Positions 43,140-52,488 of a DNA stretch of 64,000 nt are shown piece after piece. A program made the translations under genes and the position numbers. The DNA lies in assembly GCF_001686985.1 (NCBI RefSeq), contig NZ_CP015318.1, positions 2,354,001 to 2,418,000 on the forward strand, given 5' to 3'. Below the pieces are notes generated by a model, which was not told the origin of the DNA, did not search any database, and was given only the letters and a program-made list of their open reading frames with translations. Numbering within the stretch: position 1 is the stretch's first letter; each line of letters begins with the position of its first letter. The DNA is from Mesorhizobium amorphae CCNWGS0123. GTDB lineage: Bacteria > Pseudomonadota > Alphaproteobacteria > Rhizobiales > Rhizobiaceae.

Positions 43140-46100
43140 ATGACCACCGACACGAATGAAAAGAAGCCGTTCAACCTTTCGCGCTGGGCAATCGGACACC
43201 CGAGCATTGCGCGCTTCCTGTTTGGCCTGATCATCATTGCCGGCGCGCTCGGCCTGATGCGCATGGGCCAGAAGGAAGATCCGGATTTCACCTTCCGCGT
43301 CATGGTCGTCCAGGCGGTCTGGCCAGGCTCCTCGATCAAGGAGATGGAAGACCAGGTCGTCAACAAGATCGAGCGCAAGCTGCAGGAAACGCCGCATCTC
43401 GATTTCGTGCGCTCCTACACCCGTGCCGGCAGTGCCATCATCACCGTCCAGATCAAGGGCGACACCAACGCCGACCAGGTGAAGGATGCCTTCTACCAAG
43501 TGCGCAAGAAGGTCGGCGATATCGCCGCCGATCTGCCGCAAGGCTTGCTCGGTCCCTATTTCAACGACGAGTTCGGCGACACCTTCATCACGCTGCATTC
43601 GATCAGCGGCGACGGCTACAGCTATCCCGAGCTGAAGAAGTTCGCCATCCAGGCGCGCGACATGCTCTTGACGACGCCCGGTGTCGAGAAGGCGGTCATC
43701 ATCGGCGACCAGCCGGAGAAACTTTATATCGACGTTTCGTCCAAGGCGCTCGCCGAACGTGGCCTGACGCTCACCGACCTGCAGAATGCCATCAAGGGCC
43801 AGAACAATGTCGATCCGGCGGGCTCGGTCGACACCGGCCTGCGTTCGGTGCGCATCTCGGTTGAGGGCGACGTGACCAAGGCGGCCGACATCCGCGAGCT
43901 GCGCCTGCGCGCCGGCAGCCAGGTGACGCGTCTCGGCGACATCGCCACGGTAACCTCCGGTCTCGAGGATCCCTACCAGCGCAAATACCGCTTCAACGGC
44001 CACGAGAGCGTCCAGGTCGGCGTCGTCATGGCCAAGGGCTTCAACGTCAGGGACGTCGGCAAGGACGTCGAGGCGACCTATCAGCGCTTCGAGGAAGGGC
44101 TGCCCTATGGTGTTGCGGTCGACCAGATCTCCGACCAGCCCGAGGTCGTCAAGGATGCCGTCAACGAGTTCATGGAGGCGCTCGGCGAGGCGCTGCTGAT
44201 CGTGCTCGTCGTTTCGTTCCTGTCGATCGGCTGGCGCTCCGGTCTGGTGATCGCGATCGCCATTCCGCTGGTGCTCGCCGCCACTTTTGCCATCATGTAC
44301 GAGATCGGCATCGACCTGCAGCGCATCTCGCTTGGCGCGCTGATCATTGCGCTCGGCCTGCTCGTCGACGACGCCATGATTGTCGTCGAGATGATGGAAC
44401 GAAAGCTCGAGGAAGGGCTGGTCAAGATCGAGGCGGCGAGCTTCGCCTACTCCTCGACCGCCTTCCCGATGCTGACCGGCACGCTGATCACCACCGCCGG
44501 CTTCATCCCGGTCGGCTTCGCCGCCTCGACGGCCGGCGAATATGTGCGCACCCTGTTCTACGTCGTCGGCATCGCGCTGGTCGTGTCCTGGTTCGTCGCG
44601 GTCTATTTCACGCCGTGGCTCGGCTACATGATCCTGAAGCAGCGCAAGCATGCCGGCAATCATCACGATGCCTTCGACACCAGCTTCTACCGGCGGCTGC
44701 GCGCCACCGTCGGCTGGGCGGTGCGCCACCGCATCATCGTGCTGGCAATGACGCTGATGACCTTTGCCGGCAGCCTGTGGGCGTTCCAGTTCATCCCGCA
44801 GAATTTCTTCCCGCAGTCCTCGCGTCCGGAAATCCTCGTCGATCTCTGGCTGCCGGAAGGCACCTCAATCAAGGAGGTCGAGACGCAGGCCAAGGCGCTG
44901 GAATCCAGGATGATGGACGACCAGGACAAGCGCTTCATCGCCACCTATATCGGCGAGGGCGCGCCGCGCTTCTTCCTGCCGCTCGACCAGCAGCTCAGGA
45001 ATCCGAACTTCGCCCAGCTTCTGGTGATGGCCAAGGACGAGCCGGCCCGCGAGAGGCTGATCGTCAAGCTGCGCACCATATTGGCGCAGGATTTCCCCTC
45101 GATCCGTTCCAAGGTCGACCGCCTGTTCCTCGGCCCGCCGACGGGCTGGCCGGTGCAGATGCGCGTCATGGGTCCGGATCGCCAGGAGGTGCGCCGCATC
45201 GCCGATGAGGTGAAGGCCAAGTTCCAGGCCAATCCGCTGCTCGGCGCCGTCCACGATGACTGGCTGGAGCCGGTGCCGGCAATGAAACTGGTCATCGACC
45301 AGGACCGCGCCCGTGCACTCGGCGTCAGCTCGCAGCGCATCCGCCAGATGCTGCAGGCAACCATGTCCGGCGCGCCGCTCGACGACTTCCGCGACGGCGA
45401 GGAGACGGTCTCCATCGTCGCCCGCGAGCCGGAGGCGAGCCGCAAGCTGCTGTCCTCGGTCGACTCGGTCTATATCCCGACCGACTTCGGTGGCTTCGTG
45501 CCGCTGTCGCAGGTGGCCAAGGTCGTTCCGGTGCTGGAGCAGGGCGTCGAATGGCGTCGCGACCGCTTGCCGACCATCTCGGTGCGCGGCACGCTGCCGG
45601 ACGGCGTGCAGTCCAACGATGTCGTCACCAAGATGTACAACGACATCAAGGGCCTGCGCGACGGTCTCGCGCCCGGCTACAAGATCGAGATCCAGGGCGG
45701 TGCCGAGGATTCGGCCGAGAGCCAGGCTTCGATCGCCGCCAAGGCGCCGATCATGCTGGCCATCATCGTCGTGCTTTTGATGATCCAGCTGCAGCATTTC
45801 GGCAAGGCGATGCTGGTGCTGGCCACCGGCCCGCTCGGCATCATCGGTGCGGCGGCGGCCCTCCTGATCAGCGGCGCGCCGTTCGGCTTCGTCGCCATCC
45901 TTGGCGTCATCGCGCTGCTCGGCATCATCATGCGCAACTCGATCATCCTGGTCGACCAGATCGACCAGGACATAGCCAGAGGCATGGAACGCTCGGAGGC
46001 CATCATCGGCTCGGCTGTCCGCCGTTTCCGGCCGATCGTGCTGACGGCGATGACGGCGGTGCTGGCGCTCATCCCGATCTCGCGCGCTGTGTTCTGGGGT

Positions 46101-46286
46101 CCGCTCGCCTACGCCATGATGGGCGGCATCCTTGTCGCCACCGTGCTTACCATCCTGGTGCTGCCGGCTGCCTACGCTCTGTTCTTCGGCCGCGAGCCCA
46201 AGAAGGCGCGGGACGAAGAGCAGGCGCCGGAACCCGAATTGATCGAGAGCAGCGAAAGGCCACAACTGGCACTGGCCGCGGAATAA
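43140..46286 (+). CDS. RND multidrug efflux transporter, inner-membrane subunit
   Basis: This 1048-residue pump of the AcrB/HAE-1-like family has twelve membrane helices in two halves. The proton-relay aspartates are D410 and D411 in GLLVDDAMIVVE. Periplasmic porter domains lie between helices 1-2 and 7-8 (for example ARFLFGLIIIAGALGLMRMGQ at the first helix and RFFLPLDQQL in the second loop). The second half has AILGVIALLGIIMRNSIILVDQI and PIVLTAMTAVLALIP. It expels drugs, dyes or plant compounds using proton flow. The partner adaptor is encoded upstream and a TetR regulator precedes both. Confidence 0.92.
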   Translation: MTTDTNEKKPFNLSRWAIGHPSIARFLFGLIIIAGALGLMRMGQKEDPDFTFRVMVVQAVWPGSSIKEMEDQVVNKIERKLQETPHLDFVRSYTRAGSAIITVQIKGDTNADQVKDAFYQVRKKVGDIAADLPQGLLGPYFNDEFGDTFITLHSISGDGYSYPELKKFAIQARDMLLTTPGVEKAVIIGDQPEKLYIDVSSKALAERGLTLTDLQNAIKGQNNVDPAGSVDTGLRSVRISVEGDVTKAADIRELRLRAGSQVTRLGDIATVTSGLEDPYQRKYRFNGHESVQVGVVMAKGFNVRDVGKDVEATYQRFEEGLPYGVAVDQISDQPEVVKDAVNEFMEALGEALLIVLVVSFLSIGWRSGLVIAIAIPLVLAATFAIMYEIGIDLQRISLGALIIALGLLVDDAMIVVEMMERKLEEGLVKIEAASFAYSSTAFPMLTGTLITTAGFIPVGFAASTAGEYVRTLFYVVGIALVVSWFVAVYFTPWLGYMILKQRKHAGNHHDAFDTSFYRRLRATVGWAVRHRIIVLAMTLMTFAGSLWAFQFIPQNFFPQSSRPEILVDLWLPEGTSIKEVETQAKALESRMMDDQDKRFIATYIGEGAPRFFLPLDQQLRNPNFAQLLVMAKDEPARERLIVKLRTILAQDFPSIRSKVDRLFLGPPTGWPVQMRVMGPDRQEVRRIADEVKAKFQANPLLGAVHDDWLEPVPAMKLVIDQDRARALGVSSQRIRQMLQATMSGAPLDDFRDGEETVSIVAREPEASRKLLSSVDSVYIPTDFGGFVPLSQVAKVVPVLEQGVEWRRDRLPTISVRGTLPDGVQSNDVVTKMYNDIKGLRDGLAPGYKIEIQGGAEDSAESQASIAAKAPIMLAIIVVLLMIQLQHFGKAMLVLATGPLGIIGAAAALLISGAPFGFVAILGVIALLGIIMRNSIILVDQIDQDIARGMERSEAIIGSAVRRFRPIVLTAMTAVLALIPISRAVFWGPLAYAMMGGILVATVLTILVLPAAYALFFGREPKKARDEEQAPEPELIESSERPQLALAAE

Positions 46287-46298
46287 GGTGGCAGCCTT

Positions 46299-46338
46299 GG
46301 ATCATCCGCCATCGCCACTGGCCGATGGCGGATGATCC
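46299..46338. terminator. Long hairpin after the RND pump gene
   Basis: GGATCATCCGCCATCG (46299-46314) and CGATGGCGGATGATCC (46323-46338) are perfect 16-base arms around an 8-base loop, 12 bases after the pump stop codon. There is no T-run, so it is a strong hairpin that may act as a rho-assisted terminator or mRNA stabiliser. Confidence 0.6.
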
Positions 46339-46475
46339 GTATCACAAGCCTGGCGGGCGAAAAATGCTCCCCAGCACCGGCTTCGCAAAACACAATTCCT
46401 TTTCAGCGGGCCGATAGAGGCCGATTCTGTGGCGATATCGAAGCGGCAACGCTCGGCATCACTGGATCATCTCCC

Positions 46476-47825
46476 ATGGCAGAAAAACGGCAATTGCGTC
46501 TCGGCGCCTTCATGCGTCCGGTCAGCCTCCACACCGGCGCCTGGCGCCATCCGGGCGCCTATCCCGACGCCAACTTCAATTTCGCGCATCTGAAGCGCTT
46601 CGCGCAGACGCTCGAGGCGGCGAAGTTCGATGCCTTCTTCATGGCCGATCACCTGGCCGTGCTCAACATGCCGATCGAAGCGCTGCGGCGCAGCCACACG
46701 GTGACCTCCTTCGAGCCGTTCACGCTGTTGTCGGCGCTCGCCGCCGTCACCGATCACATCGGCTTGGTCGCCACCGCCTCGACCACCTTCGACGCGCCCT
46801 ACCACATCGCCCGCCGCTTCGCCTCGCTTGATCACATCAGCGGCGGACGCGCCGGCTGGAATATCGTGACGACGTCCAATCCCGACGCCGCGCTGAATTT
46901 CGGTCTCGACGAGCATGTCGAGCATGATGAGCGTTACCACCGGGCGCGGGAATTCTACGATGTCGTCACCGGCCTGTGGGACAGTTTTGCCGACGACGCA
47001 TTCATCCGCGACGCCGAGAGCGGGCTCTATTTCGATCCGGCGAGGCTGCATGTGCTGGACCACAAGGGCGAGCACCTCTCGGTGCGCGGGCCGCTCAACA
47101 TCGCACGCCCGGTGCAGGGCTGGCCGGTGATCGTCCAGGCCGGTGCCTCGGAGGCGGGGCGGCAGCTGGCCGCCGAAACGGCAGAGGTGATCTTCGCCGC
47201 CCATGCCGATCTTGCGGCGGGGCAGCGCTTCTTCGCCGACGTCAAGGCGCGCGCGCAGAAACTCGGCCGCTCGCGTGACGATATCAAGATCCTGCCCGGC
47301 GCCTTCGTCATTGTCGGCGACAGCGTCGAGGAAGCGCGGGCCAAGCGGGCGAAGCTCGACAGCCTGGTCTACTATGAGAGCGGCATCGCGTCGCTGTCGA
47401 TCGCTCTTGGCCATGACGCGTCGGCCTTCGATCCCGACGCGCCCCTGCCGGAAATACCGGAGACCAATGCCTCGAAGAGCAGCCGCGAGCGCGTCATCGA
47501 ACTCGCGCGGACGGAGAACCTCACCGTCCGCCAGCTTGCCCAGCGGCTGGGCGGCTATTCGGGACTCGCCTTTGTCGGCACGGCGAAAACCATCGCCGAC
47601 GAGATGGAGGAATGGCTGCTTGCCGACGGCTCCGACGGTTTCAACGTCATGTTCCCGTATCTTCCTGCCGGGTTGGACGACTTTGTCGAGAAGGTGGTGC
47701 CGGAGCTGCAACGTCGAGGCATTTTCAGGCGGCAGTATGAGGGATCGACGCTGCGCGAGAACCTCGGCTTGAAGCGGCCGCCCAACCGGTTCTTCGAAGA
47801 CGCGACAGTCCGCAAGGCCGGCTGA
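46476..47825 (+). CDS. FMN-dependent monooxygenase, NtaA/SnaA/DszA family
   Basis: This 449-residue luciferase-like flavin monooxygenase starts at ATG 46476; the longer frame upstream is not coding. Family features are LGAFMRPVSLHTGAWRHPGA near the start, DAFFMADHL, RFASLDHISGGRAGWNIVTT and PVIVQAGASEAGRQLAAETAE. The late FVGTAKTIADEMEEWL and GSDGFNVMFPYLP are also typical. These enzymes use reduced FMN from a separate reductase and attack nitrilotriacetate, EDTA, dibenzothiophene sulfone or dimethyl sulfide. No reductase or transporter gene is adjacent, so the substrate cannot be named. It lies alone between two hairpin terminators. Confidence 0.9.
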   Translation: MAEKRQLRLGAFMRPVSLHTGAWRHPGAYPDANFNFAHLKRFAQTLEAAKFDAFFMADHLAVLNMPIEALRRSHTVTSFEPFTLLSALAAVTDHIGLVATASTTFDAPYHIARRFASLDHISGGRAGWNIVTTSNPDAALNFGLDEHVEHDERYHRAREFYDVVTGLWDSFADDAFIRDAESGLYFDPARLHVLDHKGEHLSVRGPLNIARPVQGWPVIVQAGASEAGRQLAAETAEVIFAAHADLAAGQRFFADVKARAQKLGRSRDDIKILPGAFVIVGDSVEEARAKRAKLDSLVYYESGIASLSIALGHDASAFDPDAPLPEIPETNASKSSRERVIELARTENLTVRQLAQRLGGYSGLAFVGTAKTIADEMEEWLLADGSDGFNVMFPYLPAGLDDFVEKVVPELQRRGIFRRQYEGSTLRENLGLKRPPNRFFEDATVRKAG

Positions 47826-47853
47826 TACCGGCCTGGAGGAGACGCCCAAAAAG

Positions 47854-47879
47854 AACGGGCGCGCCGAAGCGCGCCCGTT
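47854..47879. terminator. Bidirectional terminator between monooxygenase and permease genes
   Basis: AACGGGCGCGC (47854-47864) pairs with GCGCGCCCGTT (47869-47879) around a four-base loop, with A-rich sequence before and TTT after. It lies 29 bases after the monooxygenase stop and 18 bases from the stop of the convergent permease. Confidence 0.85.
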
Positions 47880-47896
47880 TCATTGAAGGTTCGGCG

Positions 47897-49606
47897 TCAG
47901 ATGACGAACAGCCAGTTGGCGAGCAGCATCACCACCACGCCGGCGACCAGCGTCAGATAGGGCAGCATTCCCGCCTTCCTGACCTTGAGATCGGACGAGG
48001 TCATGCCGAGATCGGCCAGCATGTGGTCGGGGAATTTGCCCTTGTCCTGGATGTAGTGGCGGAAGCAGAACACCGGGATGATCAGCGCCGCGGTGATCAG
48101 GCCGGCCCACAGCGCCATCGGGTTCCAGACCTTGGCGCCGGCGCCCATGAAGATCGCATTGACATAGGCGAAGATCGCGCCAACGCCGAGCAGCCAGCTC
48201 GGGGCCTTCCACGGCCGTGCGATATGGCCGTTGTCGATGCGGTGGATCCAGCCGGCATTGAGGTTGAGGAAGTTGAAGATGATGTAGCCGCAGTTCGACA
48301 CGGCGAGGATGAAGAAGAAGCTCGTCGCGTCGGCTGAGGCGATGGCCAGCACGATCAGGTTGAAGACGAGGTCGGTCCACATCGCCCGCGTCGGCGCGCC
48401 GTGTTCGTTGACGTGGCTCAGATAGCGCGGCAGCCAGCCGTCGACGGAGCCCTGGTAAAGCGTGCGCGAGGAGCCGGCCATCGCCGTCATGATGCAGAGC
48501 ACCAGCGCCAGGATCATCAGCATGACGAGCAGGCTGTGGATCAGATTGCCGCCGCCGACCATGCCGGCCAGCGCATCGGCAACGCCGGAGCCGTCGACGA
48601 TCGGAGTCGCCAGCATGCCGTTCAAGCCAAGCACGCCCTGGAAAGTGAAGGGCACCAGGATGAACAAAAGCATGCACAGCAGGCCGGAGTAGAAGATCGC
48701 CTTGAACGTGTCGGTGCCGGGGTTCTTGAACTCCGACGTGTAGCAGACGGCGGTCTCGAAGCCGTAGGTCGACCACGCGGCGATGAACATGCCGCCAAGC
48801 ACCAGCGTCCAGCCGGCGATGTTCCACGCGCCGGGTTCGGGCGCGTAGGCGGCGGCCAAGGGCACCAGCGGCGAGAAATTCGCCCAGTTGATCTGCCCGG
48901 TGAAGATCGGCACCACGCCGACGATCAGCATCGGGATGATGACCAAAAGGCCGATATATTTCTGCACATTGGCCGTGCCGAGAATGCCGCGATGCTGGAT
49001 CGAGAAGATGATCAGCATCAGCACAGCGCCGATGAAGAAGGTCGAGTTGAAGGTGAAGGAGACTGGACCCAGCGTGTGGCTCCACAGCGACCAGGTGCGG
49101 ATCGCCGGTGTTGCGGCAGCGGTCACCGCCGCGATGGCGTCGGCGGGAGCCGTTCCAACATGCGCCGCGATGTAGGCAGCGACTTCCGGCGAGGTCTCGC
49201 TGAACACCGGCAATGGCGCCAGCGCATTGAGGATGTAGGCGGCGGCGATCGAGCAGCCGAGCGACAGCACCGGCGACCAGGCGAACCAGTTGCACCACAC
49301 CGAGAGCGGCGCGATGAACTTCGAATAGCGCAGCCAGGCGGTGGCGCCGTAGATCGAGGCGCCGCCGGACTTGTTCGGGAACAGGCCGGCGATTTCCGCA
49401 TAGGTGAAGGACTGCAGGAAGCCCATGATCATGGACACGATCCAGATCGCGAAGGCCAGCGTTCCGGTCGTGCCGGCAATGCCGCCGATCGAAAACAGGA
49501 CGAGGGCTGGAACGCCGCTGGCCACCCAGAAGGCGCCGCGCCAGTCGATGTTGCGGTGCAACTGCCCTTCGGCAGGCTGCACCAAGGCAGTGGTTACCGT
49601 GCTCAT
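47897..49606 (-). CDS. APC-superfamily amino-acid/amine permease
   Basis: This 569-residue membrane protein starts at ATG 49606 and has 12 or more hydrophobic segments. APC features include GVPALVLFSIGGIAGTTGTLAF in the first helix region, SGGASIYGATAWLR and GWTLVLGGMFIAAWSTYGFE. A longer-than-usual loop sits between helices 3 and 5 (residues ~135-175). It lies at the downstream end of the methylamine cluster, in the same direction, 248 bp after the DUF1989-GcvT gene. That gap holds a 12-bp palindrome, GCTTCGCGAAGC (49651-49662), and a run of nine T near 49711, so the permease may have its own promoter. Uptake of methylated amines or amino acids is a reasonable guess. Confidence 0.85.
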   Translation of the reverse strand: MSTVTTALVQPAEGQLHRNIDWRGAFWVASGVPALVLFSIGGIAGTTGTLAFAIWIVSMIMGFLQSFTYAEIAGLFPNKSGGASIYGATAWLRYSKFIAPLSVWCNWFAWSPVLSLGCSIAAAYILNALAPLPVFSETSPEVAAYIAAHVGTAPADAIAAVTAAATPAIRTWSLWSHTLGPVSFTFNSTFFIGAVLMLIIFSIQHRGILGTANVQKYIGLLVIIPMLIVGVVPIFTGQINWANFSPLVPLAAAYAPEPGAWNIAGWTLVLGGMFIAAWSTYGFETAVCYTSEFKNPGTDTFKAIFYSGLLCMLLFILVPFTFQGVLGLNGMLATPIVDGSGVADALAGMVGGGNLIHSLLVMLMILALVLCIMTAMAGSSRTLYQGSVDGWLPRYLSHVNEHGAPTRAMWTDLVFNLIVLAIASADATSFFFILAVSNCGYIIFNFLNLNAGWIHRIDNGHIARPWKAPSWLLGVGAIFAYVNAIFMGAGAKVWNPMALWAGLITAALIIPVFCFRHYIQDKGKFPDHMLADLGMTSSDLKVRKAGMLPYLTLVAGVVVMLLANWLFVI

Positions 49607-49854
49607 GTGTCTGTGGTCCCCTTTTTGTTGTCCCCGCCGGCGACGCCTCGGCTTCGCGAAGCTTCCCCCCGGCACAATATGACGACTGTTGGTGTTTCCA
49701 CTCAGTCGTTTTTTTTTCTTAACAGTGAACATTGATCCGGCGCGCTTTCACGTCAAGCGTTTTGTGGACATGTGCACATCACTGTGACCGCGCACCCACC
49801 TCGGCACCGGTGGGTCCCGTATGGCGGGCTGGTTTATTGGGTCTCAAGCTGGCG

Positions 49855-52224
49855 TCAGGAGCGCGGTTTGGTCTTCTGCGGGTCGTAGTGGGCAAAGGCC
49901 ACGACTCGCGCCGGCAGCCGCTTGGCATGGCCGTCGAGCTTGCCGATCTCGACCTCGGTGCCGACAGCCGCATGGGTGACGTCGAGCCGCGCCAGCGCGA
50001 TGGTCTTGTTCAGCACCGGCGAACGCATGCCCGAGGTGACGACGCCGATCTGGGCGCGGCCGATATGGACGCAGTCGCCATGGCCGACCGGAACGTTGGC
50101 ATCGATGTCGAGGCCCACCAGCTTCGCCTGCGGGTGTTCCTTGCGGCGGATCAGCGCCTCACGGCCGATGAAGTCGTCGGTCTTGGTCTTCAGCGGCACG
50201 GTGAAGCCGATGCCGGCCTCGAACGGATCGGTCTGGTCGGAGAACTCGTAGCCGGCGAAGATCAGCCCGGCCTCGATACGCACCATGTCGAGCGCCTGCA
50301 GCCCCATCGGCTTCAGACCGTGCGGCTGTCCGGCCTCCCAGATCGCGTCGAAGACTTTTTCGGCGTCGCGCGGATGGCACCAGATCTCGTAGCCGAGTTC
50401 GCCTGTATAGCCGGTGCGCGAGACGACAACCGGGATGCCGTTGCCGCCGCCAATGCGCGCGACGGCGAAGCGGAACCATTCCAGCTCGTCGATCGACGGC
50501 TGCAGCGGCGAGGTCCAGATGACTTCTCTCAGGATGTCGCGGCTCTTCGGCCCTTGCACGGCGACATTGTGCATCTGGTCGGTCGACGAGCGCACCAGCA
50601 CGTTGAGGCCGAGTTTTTTCGCGGTCTCGCGCAGCCATTCGCCGGAAAGATCGTCGCCGCCGACCCAGCGGAAATTATCCTTGCCGAGCCGCAGCAGCGT
50701 GCCGTCGTCGATCATGCCGCCGTGCTCGTAGCACATGGCCGAATAGACGACCTGGCCGACGCCGAGTTTTTTCACGTCACGGGTCAGCGTGTATTGCAGC
50801 AGCGCCTCAGAGTCCGGGCCGGTGACCTCGAATTTGCGCAGCGGCGACAGGTCCATGATGACGGCGTCCTGCCGGCAGGCCCAGTATTCGGCGATGGGAT
50901 CTTCCTTGGCGAAGGCATTGGCCAGCCAGTAGCCCCTGTACTCGACGAAGTTGCGGGTGTGCTTGGCAAAGCTCGAATGAAAGGCTGTCTCGCGGGTCAT
51001 TTTCGGTTCCGAATCGGGCGTCATGCGTCTGGCGATCGCTCGCGAGAATTTGTGCTGGCCGGAATAGGTCCGCACATGGATGTCGGTGAGGTTCCAGCCA
51101 TTGGCCGGCGTCGTGTCGTCTGGGCAGGCGGAGGACACGCAGACGATGTCGGTGAGAGCGCGCAAGAGCACATAGTCGCCCGACCGCGACCATGGCTCGT
51201 CCGAGACCATGACGCCATGCGCGTCGATCGCCGTGTTGAAGAAGAAGTTGATCGCCATCCAGCCCGCGCGCGGCGTGACGCCCTTGTCGGACAGCGCGCG
51301 ATTGAAATTCTCGGAGCAGTTGGTGTGGCCGGGATAGCCGATGTCGTCGTAATATTTGGCGGCACAAGCGAGCGCGAAAGCGTCGTGGCGCCCGCACGTG
51401 TCCTGCACCACCTCAACCAGCGGCTCCATGTCCTGGTCGTAATATTTCGAATGCAGGCCGGGCATCGGATAGCTCGATCCCATCAGCGTGCGGGTCGTCG
51501 TTACGTCGAGCGGATGATCGCGCCCCTTGTCGAGCTTGCGCGCCGAAAAGCACTGGAAGTCGGTGCATTGGCGGCCGTCGACGTCGATGATCTGCAGATA
51601 GTCGCCGGCCTTGACGAAATAGGATTCCGCCGTCGCCGAATGGACGCGCAGGTCGAGCACGGGATCGGCGAGCGGATCGGCCAGTTGCGATCTCGCTGCC
51701 GGGCGGATCGTAGCGCGGCGAACAATCACGGTAAGCGGCGTGGCAGTGTCATGGCCGTCGACCAGCATCGGTCCGCCGGGTGCGGCGATCAGCATCGCGC
51801 CGTCGCGTGCGACGGTGAAACTTTGTTCGGTGCCGGCGGGCGTTGCACCGCCGAACACGCGCACCGCCTTCGCCTGGTCGAGCTGCACCTGGCGGCGCTC
51901 GAGGCCGCGGCGCACAGCCGAAAGACTGTCGTCGCCGTCGACCAGCAGCGCCTTGATGCCAGCGGCATTGCTGTTGGACTTTTCGCCGAAAATAGCGGGA
52001 TCGGTCGCGCCACTCTTGTCCCAGGCCAGAAGCTCGCAGGCTTGTCCGCCCTCGACATTGCGCACGCTGATCGTGTCGCCGGCCTCGACCTCGATGAGCA
52101 CGGCGCCATTGCCCTGGATCGTATAGCGCTCCATGCCGGGCGGCAGCGCGATCTGGCCGGGCCTGAGGATCAGGCTCGGCCGTGGCGGTCCGATGGTGAC
52201 TGCAGGGTAGGGCGACTGACTCAT
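49855..52224 (-). CDS. Fusion of two DUF1989-like units with a GcvT-type aminomethyltransferase module
   Basis: This 789-residue protein has two parts. Residues ~30-390 show two similar halves of the urea-carboxylase-associated (DUF1989) type. They carry VLIEVEAGDTISVRNVEGGQ in the first half, and YFVKAGDYLQIIDVDGRQC and CSENFNRAL in the second. From about residue 408 a GcvT/aminomethyltransferase fold follows, with DLSPLRKFEVTGPDSEALLQ, GGMIDDGTLLRLG, GPKSRDILREV, SRTGYTGELGYEIWC and the C-terminal barrel DDFIGREALIRR. GcvT modules pass a methylene group to tetrahydrofolate. It lies downstream of the N-methylglutamate dehydrogenase genes across a repeat element and points the same way. The substrate is unknown; a C1-carrying amine from the pathway is the best guess. 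Confidence 0.82.
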   Translation of the reverse strand: MSQSPYPAVTIGPPRPSLILRPGQIALPPGMERYTIQGNGAVLIEVEAGDTISVRNVEGGQACELLAWDKSGATDPAIFGEKSNSNAAGIKALLVDGDDSLSAVRRGLERRQVQLDQAKAVRVFGGATPAGTEQSFTVARDGAMLIAAPGGPMLVDGHDTATPLTVIVRRATIRPAARSQLADPLADPVLDLRVHSATAESYFVKAGDYLQIIDVDGRQCTDFQCFSARKLDKGRDHPLDVTTTRTLMGSSYPMPGLHSKYYDQDMEPLVEVVQDTCGRHDAFALACAAKYYDDIGYPGHTNCSENFNRALSDKGVTPRAGWMAINFFFNTAIDAHGVMVSDEPWSRSGDYVLLRALTDIVCVSSACPDDTTPANGWNLTDIHVRTYSGQHKFSRAIARRMTPDSEPKMTRETAFHSSFAKHTRNFVEYRGYWLANAFAKEDPIAEYWACRQDAVIMDLSPLRKFEVTGPDSEALLQYTLTRDVKKLGVGQVVYSAMCYEHGGMIDDGTLLRLGKDNFRWVGGDDLSGEWLRETAKKLGLNVLVRSSTDQMHNVAVQGPKSRDILREVIWTSPLQPSIDELEWFRFAVARIGGGNGIPVVVSRTGYTGELGYEIWCHPRDAEKVFDAIWEAGQPHGLKPMGLQALDMVRIEAGLIFAGYEFSDQTDPFEAGIGFTVPLKTKTDDFIGREALIRRKEHPQAKLVGLDIDANVPVGHGDCVHIGRAQIGVVTSGMRSPVLNKTIALARLDVTHAAVGTEVEIGKLDGHAKRLPARVVAFAHYDPQKTKPRS

Positions 52225-52330
52225 CTCAGCCTTGCGGTTCGAGAAACAAGTTTGCCTGTGTGTAAAATTATTTTAGCAGCAAGAATAGCAGTGCGGTCGG
52301 ATTTGGCAAGGTGGAGGTGGCACAAGCTCC

Positions 52331-52476
52331 CCCTTCTCCCCCTGCGGGAGAAGGTGTCGCCGAAGGCGACGGATGAGGGGTGCTCCAGGGAACGCCAGCG
52401 TCTCACTCCGCTGGAACACCCCTCATCCGTCTCGGCGCTCCGCGCCGATCCACCTTCTCCCACAAGGGGAGAAGGG
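52331..52476. repeat. Rhizobial palindromic repeat between mgdD and the DUF1989-GcvT gene
   Basis: The outer arms CCCTTCTCCCC (52331-52341) and GGGGAGAAGGG (52466-52476) are perfect inverses. So are the inner arms GGATGAGGGGTG (52371-52382) and CACCCCTCATCC (52417-52428). GAGAAGGTG/CACCTTCTC lie between them. The phrases match the palindromic elements commonly seen between genes in Rhizobiales. The 264-bp gap contains no gene. It splits the methylamine cluster and could terminate or stabilise its transcript. Confidence 0.8.
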
Positions 52477-52488
52477 AAGAACGCAGCG

